DNA from: a bacterium
GTDB taxonomy: Bacteria; Ratteibacteria; UBA8468; B48-G9; JAFGKM01
Reading direction: 5' to 3'
NCBI GenBank assembly: GCA_035371905.1
Contig: DAORXQ010000017.1
Location: 247-26,687, forward strand
DNA: 26,441 bases
Below the pieces are notes generated by a model. It saw nothing but the letters and a program-made list of their open reading frames with translations. It ran no database searches and was not told the DNA's origin. The first letter of the stretch is position 1. Each line of letters starts with the position of its first letter. Both the position numbers and the translations under genes were made by a program. Shown here one piece after another: positions 21,260 to 26,441 of this stretch.

Positions 21260-21445
21260 GTGGCGAGAAAATGTTTTTTTGAAAAAGTAAAAAGAGGAGC
21301 AAAATTTAAAGTAAGAGAAAGAAATAGATGTTGGAGATGTGGAAGGCCAAGGGGTTATTACAGAAAATTTGGTATTTGTAGAGTATGTTTTAGAGAACTT
21401 GCTTCAAAAGGAGAAATCCCAGGTGTTAAAAAGGCAAGTTGGTAA
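21260..21445 (+). CDS. rpsN: 30S ribosomal protein S14, short zinc-binding type
   Basis: A 61-residue S14 of the zinc (type Z) class. C24 and C27 in RCWRCGRPRG and C40 and C43 in CRVC hold zinc; the C-terminal FRELASKGEIPGVKKASW is typical. It binds in the 30S head and completes it late in assembly. The start is GTG at 21260 after an AGGGAGG site at the end of rplE. Sometimes named rpsZ. It lies in its standard place between rplE and rpsH. Confidence 0.97.
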   Translation: MARKCFFEKVKRGAKFKVRERNRCWRCGRPRGYYRKFGICRVCFRELASKGEIPGVKKASW

Positions 21446-21460
21446 AGGAGGAGGGACTTT

Positions 21461-21856
21461 ATGACAATGACAGACCCTATTGCAGATATGTTAACAAGGA
21501 TTAGAAATGCAAATGCAATATCAAAGTCATATGTTGATGTTCCTTTCAGTAAGTTTAAAATGAAAATACTTGATGTTCTTAAAGAAGAGAAATATATAAA
21601 GGATTACGAGTTAATTCAGGATAATTCAAGAAAATATATTAGAGTTCATCTTTTATATTTTGGAAAAAATAAGGCAATAACAGAAATAAAAAGAATAAGT
21701 ACTCCTGGAAGAAAATTTTATGTTTCAAAGGATAAAATTCCTGTTGTTAAAAATAATTATGGAATAGCTGTTTTGACAACTTCAAAAGGAGTTATGAGTA
21801 ATAAAAAAGCAAAGGAAATAGGAATCGGAGGAGAAATTCTCTTTTATATATGGTAA
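21461..21856 (+). CDS. rpsH: 30S ribosomal protein S8
   Basis: A 131-residue S8 with MTDPIADMLTRIRNA at the N terminus, the VPFSKFKMKILDVLKEEKYI helix-strand segment (residues 27-46), ISTPGRKFYVSKDKIP, and the C-terminal GIAVLTTSKGVMSNKKAKE with the GGEILFYIW end. It binds the central domain of 16S rRNA and in E. coli represses the spc operon; I did not find a mimic of that rRNA site here. A very strong AAAGGAGGAGGG lies just before the start. Confidence 0.97.
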   Translation: MTMTDPIADMLTRIRNANAISKSYVDVPFSKFKMKILDVLKEEKYIKDYELIQDNSRKYIRVHLLYFGKNKAITEIKRISTPGRKFYVSKDKIPVVKNNYGIAVLTTSKGVMSNKKAKEIGIGGEILFYIW

Positions 21857-21868
21857 AAAGGAAAAACC

Positions 21869-22435
21869 ATGGCAAGATTAGGCAAAAAACCAATTATTAT
21901 TCCTGAAGGTGTTAAAGTAAAAATAGAAAATGGTAAAGTGTATGTTGAGGGAAAAAAAGGGAATCTCGTTCAGGAAATTTTCCCAAATTTAAGTGTTGTG
22001 GTTGAGGATAAAAAGATTATTGTTAAAAACGAGGTAGACCCAAAAAACAAAAAACTATATAGAAAAACCAATGCTTTATGGGGACTTCTAAGGAGTTTAA
22101 TCTTTAATATGGTAAAAGGTGTAAATGAAGGTTTTGAAAAAATACTTGAAATTCATGGAGTGGGATATAAAGGAGAAGTTAAGGGCAACAAACTTATTCT
22201 TTCAGTGGGTTTTACCCATCCAGTTGAGGTTGAAATACCAAAAGAATTATCTGTGGAAGTGAGCAGAAATACGATAATATTTGTAAGAGGAGCAGATAAG
22301 CAGAAGGTTGGAGAATTTGCAGCAAGTATAAGAAGAATTTGTCCACCTGAACCATATAAAGGTAAGGGAATTAGATATAGAGGAGAGTATGTTAGACAAA
22401 AGGCAACAAAAGCCGGAGTAGGAGCAACAAAATGA
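21869..22435 (+). CDS. rplF: 50S ribosomal protein L6
   Basis: An 188-residue L6 with two repeats of the same alpha/beta fold: MARLGKKPIIIPEGVKV opens the first; ALWGLLRSLIFNMVKGVNEG and the EIHGVGYKGEVKGNKLILSV segment (in part) span the join. The C terminus holds VGEFAASIRRICPPEPYKGK and GIRYRGEYVRQKA. L6 sits at the base of the stalk near the sarcin-ricin loop. It ends in an ATGA overlap with rplR. Slightly longer than the commonest forms. Confidence 0.97.
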   Translation: MARLGKKPIIIPEGVKVKIENGKVYVEGKKGNLVQEIFPNLSVVVEDKKIIVKNEVDPKNKKLYRKTNALWGLLRSLIFNMVKGVNEGFEKILEIHGVGYKGEVKGNKLILSVGFTHPVEVEIPKELSVEVSRNTIIFVRGADKQKVGEFAASIRRICPPEPYKGKGIRYRGEYVRQKATKAGVGATK

Positions 22436-22812
22436 AACTGACAAGAAAAGAAAAAAGAATAAAAAGACATATAAGAGTGAGAAAGAAAGTAAAAGGTTCT
22501 TCTGATAGACCAAGGTTGTGTATTTACAAAAGTTTAAAACATATATATGCTTCTTTGATTGATGATAGTGTTACACCCAATAAAGTTATTACTACTGTTT
22601 CAAGTTTATCACCTGAATTTAAGAAACTTGCTACTGATAAAAGTATTCATGGTGGAAATTTGAAAGGTGCAGAACTTGTTGGAAAACTTGTGGCTGAAAA
22701 AGCCATATCACTTGGGATAGAAAAGGTTGTTTTTGATAGGGGTGGATATAAATATACTGGTAGAATTAAAGTTTTAGCTGAGTCTGCAAGAAAAGGAGGT
22801 CTAAAATTTTAG
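22432..22812 (+). CDS. rplR: 50S ribosomal protein L18
   Basis: A 126-residue 5S rRNA-binding L18: KRHIRVRKKVKGSSDRPRLC near the N terminus, YKSLKHIYASLIDD strand, KLVAEKAISLGIEKVVFDRG and YTGRIKVLAESARKGGLKF at the end. It starts inside the rplF stop (ATGA) and ends in TAG at 22810-22812. Its last codons contain the strong ribosome binding site AAGGAGG that I assign to rpsE, whose proposed ATT start lies seven bases before this stop ends. Confidence 0.97.
   Translation: MKLTRKEKRIKRHIRVRKKVKGSSDRPRLCIYKSLKHIYASLIDDSVTPNKVITTVSSLSPEFKKLATDKSIHGGNLKGAELVGKLVAEKAISLGIEKVVFDRGGYKYTGRIKVLAESARKGGLKF
22793..22799 (+). promoter_or_regulatory. Ribosome binding site that places the rpsE start
   Basis: AAGGAGG, a full Shine-Dalgarno sequence, lies at the end of rplR. 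Six bases after it comes ATT at 22806, in frame with S5. No ATG, GTG or TTG in frame with S5 exists between the upstream stop at 22779 and the GTG at 22872. The site is therefore best explained by initiation at ATT. Confidence 0.7.
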
Positions 22813-23282
22813 AAAAAGAAAATTTACTTGGTGAAACAGAAGAAAAACAAATTGTAATTGAAATAAGAAGAGTGACAAAGGTTACAAAAGGTGGGAAAAA
22901 TTTAGGTTTTAGAGCAATTGTTGTTGTTGGAGATGGTAAAGGAAGAGCTGGTTTTGGAGTTGGTAAAGCAAATGAGGTTCCAGAGGCAATAAGGAAAGCA
23001 GTGGGACAGGCAAGAAAGAATATGATAGAAGTTCCTTTAAAAGAAGGAACGATTCCACATGATGTAGAAAGTAAATTCGGTCCTTCAAGAGTAATTTTAA
23101 AACCTGCTTCTAAAGGACATGGTATGGTGGCAGGGAGGACCATAAGAGCATTATTTGATGTATGTGGAATAAAAGATGTTACATGTAAATGTCTTGGTTC
23201 AACAAACCCGATAAATGTTTTACATGCTACGGTAAAGGCATTAAGTAAAATAAAAATAAGGAGTGAAGAAAATGAAACTTAA
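22806..23282 (+). CDS. rpsE: 30S ribosomal protein S5, apparent ATT start
   Basis: S5 core motifs are VTKVTKGGKNLGFRAIVVVG (dsRNA-binding-like fold), GDGKGRAGFGVGKANEVPEA and GSTNPINVLHATVKAL. From GTG 22872 the protein would have 136 residues and would lose the first conserved strand. Reading back in frame gives LEKENLLGETEEKQIVIEIRR, which resembles the N terminus of other S5 proteins (EKQ...KLIAVNRVSK in E. coli). The only plausible start there is ATT at 22806, six bases after AAGGAGG, giving 158 residues (E. coli 167). It overlaps rplR by 7 and rplO by 11 bases. S5 lies at the mRNA entry and decoding region. The gene is certain; the start codon is inferred. Confidence 0.85.
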   Translation: MLEKENLLGETEEKQIVIEIRRVTKVTKGGKNLGFRAIVVVGDGKGRAGFGVGKANEVPEAIRKAVGQARKNMIEVPLKEGTIPHDVESKFGPSRVILKPASKGHGMVAGRTIRALFDVCGIKDVTCKCLGSTNPINVLHATVKALSKIKIRSEENET

Positions 23283-23712
23283 TGAGTTAAAACCACCTTC
23301 TGGTGCAAAACATAAGAAAAAACGTCTCGGAAGAGGAGATTCTTCCGGACATGGAGGAACTTCAACAAGAGGACATAAAGGGCATAAAGCAAGAAGTGGT
23401 TATAAATTACCTTTTAATTTTGAAGGTGGACAAATGCCTTTGTTCAGAAGATTGCCTAAGAGAGGTTTCACACATTTAAAAGAATATAAAATTGAAATAG
23501 TAAATTTAAGTCAGATTGAAAAGTTATTTAATGATGGAGAAGAAATTACAATAGAAAAATTAAAAGAAAAAGGGCTAATTAAAAAAGGTGAATTTGTAAA
23601 AATTCTTGGAGAAGGAAATTTAACAAAAAAACTTTCATTTTTTGCTCATAAGTTTTCAAAAAAAGCAAAAGAAAAAATAGAAAAAGTTGGTGGAAAGATT
23701 AACATTATTTAG
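23272..23712 (+). CDS. rplO: 50S ribosomal protein L15
   Basis: A 146-residue L15 with the glycine- and basic-rich N-terminal extension (KLNELKPPSGAKHKKKRLGR, then GDSSGHGGTSTRGHKGHKAR) that threads into 23S rRNA, FEGGQMPLFRRLPKRGF, and a C-terminal globular domain with FFAHKFSKKAKEKIEKVGG. The ATG at 23272 is preferred over GTG 23263, because AAGGAG (23258-23263) would overlap the GTG. It directly follows, and overlaps, rpsE: rpmD (L30), normally between them, is absent. Confidence 0.96.
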   Translation: MKLNELKPPSGAKHKKKRLGRGDSSGHGGTSTRGHKGHKARSGYKLPFNFEGGQMPLFRRLPKRGFTHLKEYKIEIVNLSQIEKLFNDGEEITIEKLKEKGLIKKGEFVKILGEGNLTKKLSFFAHKFSKKAKEKIEKVGGKINII

Positions 23713-23723
23713 GAGAAGTAAAA

Positions 23724-25037
23724 ATGTTTGAGGCATTCAGAGATACATTTAAAATACCAGATTTAAAAAAGAGGATAGTTATAACAATCTTATTGTTAAC
23801 AGTTTATAGATTTGGATGTTATATACCTGTTCCAGGTATTAATGGGAAAGAACTTGCTAAAATATTTGAGAGTTCAGCAGGTACTCTTTTTTCTCTTGCA
23901 GATTTATTTTCTGGTGGTGCATTGAGTCAGGCAACTATTTTCGCTCTTGGGATTATGCCTTATATAAGTGTTTCAATTGTTCTTGAACTTCTCGCTTCTG
24001 TTGTGCCTTATTTTGAGAATATGTTGAGAAGTGGAGTTGAAGGAAGGAGAAAACTTACACAACTTACAAGATATGGAACTGTTGGTCTTTGCATTTTTCA
24101 GGGTATGGCTATAAGTTCTTTCCTTGAAAACCCTGAACATTTTGGAGGGCTTGTAATAGTTGCAAATCCTGGATGGTTATTTCGTATTATAACAACTCTT
24201 ACATTGACAACAGGAACAATCTTTCTTATGTATCTTGGTGAACAGATAACAGAGAAAGGTATAGGTAACGGAATTTCTTTGATAATTACTGCAAGTATTT
24301 TGTCAAGAATGCCTGTTGCATTTCATAGAATGGCTGGACTTGTAAGTGCAGGAGAAATAAATTTTTTTGTTGTTATTATACTGATTGCCTTAATTTTTGG
24401 AGTAGTTGCAGCAGCTATTTTAATAAATGAAAGTGAAAGAAGGATACCAATACAATATGCTAAAAGAGTGATAGGTAAAAGAATTTATGGAGGTCAGTCA
24501 ACCTATCTTCCTATAAAGTTAAATCAGGGTGGAGTAATTCCTTTAATTTTTGCAATAGCCATTTTAACTTTTCCTGCAACAATTCTTTCTTTTGCACAGA
24601 ATAAATTTTTAATTAAATTATCAACTATTTTATCTCCTCAACAACCTGTTGGTATGTTTTTATATGCTATTTTAACAATATTTTTCTGTTATTTTTATGC
24701 TGGAATTATTTTTAATCCGGATAATATTGCGGAAGACCTTCAGAAATATGGCGGTTTTATACAGGGTATAAGACCTGGAAAATCAACTGCCCTTTATCTT
24801 GAAAAGGTTCTGAATAGATTAACTCTACCCGGTTCTTTAATGCTTGCAGGTATTGCACTTTTTCCCTATATACTTATGCATATTTACAGAAAAATACCTT
24901 ACATTGTTGCAAGTATATTTGGTGGAATAGGTCTTCTTATAGTTGTTTCTGTTTTAATTGAAACAATAAGACAGATTGAAGCACATTTACTTTTAAGACA
25001 TTATCAGGGATTTATAAAAAGGGCAAAGATTAAATGA
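23724..25037 (+). CDS. secY: Preprotein translocase subunit SecY
   Basis: A 437-residue protein with ten predicted membrane segments, the protein-conducting channel of the plasma membrane. Motifs: YRFGCYIPVPGI after TM1, the FSGGALSQATIFALGIMPYI plug/TM2 region, EGRRKLTQLTRYGT loop, GEQITEKGIGNGIS before TM5, NESERRIPIQYAKRV (cytosolic loop that meets SecA and ribosome), and GIRPGKSTALYL. SecE, its partner, is encoded near the start of the window. The ATG follows AGGAG and the stop overlaps adk as ATGA. Ribosomal proteins and SecY in one unit is the standard spc arrangement. Confidence 0.97.
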   Translation: MFEAFRDTFKIPDLKKRIVITILLLTVYRFGCYIPVPGINGKELAKIFESSAGTLFSLADLFSGGALSQATIFALGIMPYISVSIVLELLASVVPYFENMLRSGVEGRRKLTQLTRYGTVGLCIFQGMAISSFLENPEHFGGLVIVANPGWLFRIITTLTLTTGTIFLMYLGEQITEKGIGNGISLIITASILSRMPVAFHRMAGLVSAGEINFFVVIILIALIFGVVAAAILINESERRIPIQYAKRVIGKRIYGGQSTYLPIKLNQGGVIPLIFAIAILTFPATILSFAQNKFLIKLSTILSPQQPVGMFLYAILTIFFCYFYAGIIFNPDNIAEDLQKYGGFIQGIRPGKSTALYLEKVLNRLTLPGSLMLAGIALFPYILMHIYRKIPYIVASIFGGIGLLIVVSVLIETIRQIEAHLLLRHYQGFIKRAKIK

Positions 25038-25690
25038 AAGAAATAATTATTTTACTTGGTGCTCCTGGTGCTGGTAAAGGAACAGTTGGAGAAAGATTGA
25101 GTAAAATTTATAATATTCCAGTTGTTTCAACAGGTGACCTATTGAGAGAAAATGTTAAGGCAAAAACAGAACTTGGTCTTAAAGCAAAAGAATATATGGA
25201 TAGGGGAGAACTTGTACCCGATGAAATCGTGATTTCAATTCTGGCAGAAAGAATAAAAAAAAATGACTGTAAAAATGGTTTTATACTTGATGGCTTTCCA
25301 AGAAATATAAATCAGGCAAGAAAACTTGAAGATTATATAAAAGAGGAAAAAGTAAAAGTTGTATATCTAAAAGCAGATGATGAATTTCTTGTGAAGCGAC
25401 TTTCCAATAGAAGAATATGTGAAACCTGTGGAGCAATATATCATCTAATAAATATACCGCCTAAGGTTCCGGGTGTATGTGATAAATGCGGCGGTAAATT
25501 GATTCAGAGAGAAGATGATAAAGAAGAAGTTGTAAGGAATAGATTAGTTGTTTATCATAATTTGACAGCACCTTTACTTGAATATTATAAAAAAAAGGGA
25601 ATTTTATTTACTGTTCCTGGAGATGGAAAACTTGAAGAAATAATCAATCAAATAATTAATCTTAAAAATAATGGAGAAAAAGGAAATTGA
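25034..25690 (+). CDS. adk: Adenylate kinase
   Basis: A 218-residue enzyme converting ATP + AMP to two ADP in the cytoplasm. P-loop GAPGAGKGT (9-17), AMP-site STGDLLRENV (32-41), DGFPR (86-90), long LID domain with four zinc-binding cysteines (C129, C132, C149, C152) and REDD (159-162). The start overlaps the secY stop (ATGA). Its 3' end holds a promoter-like sequence and overlaps map by up to 20 bases. The secY-adk-map-infA order is a common one. Confidence 0.97.
   Translation: MKEIIILLGAPGAGKGTVGERLSKIYNIPVVSTGDLLRENVKAKTELGLKAKEYMDRGELVPDEIVISILAERIKKNDCKNGFILDGFPRNINQARKLEDYIKEEKVKVVYLKADDEFLVKRLSNRRICETCGAIYHLINIPPKVPGVCDKCGGKLIQREDDKEEVVRNRLVVYHNLTAPLLEYYKKKGILFTVPGDGKLEEIINQIINLKNNGEKGN
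25562..25591 (+). promoter_or_regulatory. Possible internal promoter in the 3' end of adk
   Basis: TTGACA (25562-25567), 18 bases, TATAAA (25586-25591), one mismatch in twelve. A start near 25598 would serve map and infA. The hexamers lie in coding DNA for Leu-Thr and Tyr-Lys runs, so chance cannot be excluded. Confidence 0.35.
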
Positions 25691-26402
25691 AATGGTAAGA
25701 ATTGCTTGTAAAAAAGCAAGAGAGATAATAGAAGAATTGAAAGAATATTTAGTAGAAGGGATTTCAACTTATGAAATTGAACTTAAGAGTATTGAAATGA
25801 TGAAGAAAAAAAATGTTGAATCTGCTTTTAAGGGGTATAGAGGATATCCAGCAAATATATGTATCTCAATTAATCATGAAGTTGTCCATGGAATCCCCAA
25901 AAAGGGTAAAATTTTAAAAAATGGAGATATAGTTTCAATTGATGTTGGAGTAAAATATAATGGTTTTTATGGTGATTGTGCAGATACTTTTCCTGTTGGC
26001 AAAGTTGATGTAAAATATATTAAATTAATTGAAGTTACAAAAAAAGCATTTTTAAAGTCACTTAAATATGTTTATGCTGGTTCAAAGACAGGCAGTATAG
26101 GTTCTACAATAGAAGAATATGTAAAAAGACATGGATTTTCTGTAATAAGAGATTTTACCGGTCATGGAATAGGAAAAAATTTACATGAGTCACCTGAAAT
26201 ACCGAATTTTGGAGAGAAAGGGAAAGGAGATATTTTACTGGAAAACAGAATTATAGCAATAGAACCGATGATAGCGGAAGGTACAGGAGAAATAGAAATA
26301 CTTGAAGATGGATGGACAGCAGTTACAAAAGATAGAGGATATGCTGCTCATTATGAAAATTGTGTACTTATTAAAAAAGATGGATATGAGGTTTTAAGTT
26401 AA
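25671..26402 (+). CDS. map: Methionine aminopeptidase, type I
   Basis: A 243-residue enzyme that removes the initiator Met from nascent proteins. All five metal ligands are present: D91, D102, H165, E198 and E229, along with substrate-site H73 (VVHGIP) and the GYRGYPANICISIN signature. Two starts compete. ATG 25671 keeps KEIEMVRIACKKA, which aligns with the conserved EIEKMRxAG N terminus, but has no clear ribosome binding site. ATG 25692 has AAAGGA well placed but would cut that helix. I keep 25671 on homology. It overlaps adk by 20 bases and ends two bases before infA. Confidence 0.93.
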   Translation: MEKKEIEMVRIACKKAREIIEELKEYLVEGISTYEIELKSIEMMKKKNVESAFKGYRGYPANICISINHEVVHGIPKKGKILKNGDIVSIDVGVKYNGFYGDCADTFPVGKVDVKYIKLIEVTKKAFLKSLKYVYAGSKTGSIGSTIEEYVKRHGFSVIRDFTGHGIGKNLHESPEIPNFGEKGKGDILLENRIIAIEPMIAEGTGEIEILEDGWTAVTKDRGYAAHYENCVLIKKDGYEVLS

Positions 26403-26404
26403 AA

Positions 26405-26441
26405 ATGGCTAAAGAAGAAAAAATTAAAATGGAAGGAGTAA
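26405..26441 (+). CDS. infA: Translation initiation factor IF-1, 5' end only (partial)
   Basis: The last 37 bases read MAKEEKIKMEGV and then leave the window. This matches the conserved IF-1 N terminus (MAKEEKIEVEGTV-like). IF-1 binds the 30S A site during initiation. It starts two bases after the map stop, and map-infA is a standard pair in the spc/alpha region. Only 12 codons are visible, so the call rests on the N terminus and on context. Confidence 0.88.
   Translation, partial: MAKEEKIKMEGV

Noticed and set aside
22797..22815. A -1 ribosomal frameshift joining rplR to rpsE at CTAAAATTTTAG
   Set aside because: The sequence is not a proper X XXY YYZ slippery site for the L18 frame and no downstream structure is evident. 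The strong ribosome binding site explains rpsE translation more simply.
22872..22874. GTG 22872 as the rpsE start
   Set aside because: It has no Shine-Dalgarno sequence and would remove the first conserved strand of S5; the upstream in-frame sequence resembles S5 N termini.

Overview
The window is a compact, AT-rich bacterial core information-processing cluster. Every gene I can support lies on the + strand. Order: tuf (last 17 codons) - rpmG - [promoter] - tRNA-Trp(CCA) - secE - nusG - rplK - rplA - rplJ - rplL - rpoB::rpoC (one fused ORF) - rpsL - rpsG - fusA - tuf (second, complete copy) - rpsJ - rplC - rplD - rplW - rplB - rpsS - rplV - rpsC - rplP - rpmC - rpsQ - rplN - rplX - rplE - rpsN (zinc type) - rpsH - rplF - rplR - rpsE - rplO - secY - adk - map - infA (start only). 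This joins the classical secE-nusG, L11/L1, L10/L7-L12, beta/beta-prime, str, S10 and spc operons end to end. I see no mobile element, CRISPR array, rRNA or minus-strand gene. The longest non-coding gap is 98 bases (214-311).

The source is a bacterium by gene content: SecE with one membrane segment, bacterial RNA polymerase, zinc-type S14 and L33, type I methionine aminopeptidase, and strong Shine-Dalgarno sequences. Its phylum cannot be fixed by eye. The natural RpoB-RpoC fusions I know of (Helicobacter/Wolinella and Wolbachia relatives) do not resemble this one in length or in neighbouring proteins. A cysteine-rich insert in EF-Tu and loss of rpmD (L30) from its usual slot also point to a less familiar, probably uncultured, lineage. 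That placement is inference.

Region by region: positions 1-213 end an upstream tuf-rpmG unit. A perfect-consensus promoter (228-256) starts the next unit with tRNA-Trp, followed by SecE (protein export) and NusG (transcription elongation), the 50S stalk-base and stalk proteins L11, L1, L10 and L7/L12, and RNA polymerase as a single 2505-residue chain. S12, S7 and EF-G follow. A second perfect-consensus promoter inside the 3' end of fusA (13692-13720) probably drives the complete tuf gene. The S10/spc block has its own candidate promoters before rpsJ and rpmC and is packed with overlapping start/stop codons. It ends with SecY, adenylate kinase, methionine aminopeptidase and the start of IF-1.

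The points most worth a second look are the RpoB-RpoC fusion and the ribosome-binding-site-like sequence left at its junction, an apparent ATT start codon for rpsE, the strikingly different and mosaic codon usage of tuf beside its otherwise uniform neighbours, the EF-Tu cysteine insert, and RNA polymerase active-centre substitutions. I found no defence, mobile or biosynthetic system.
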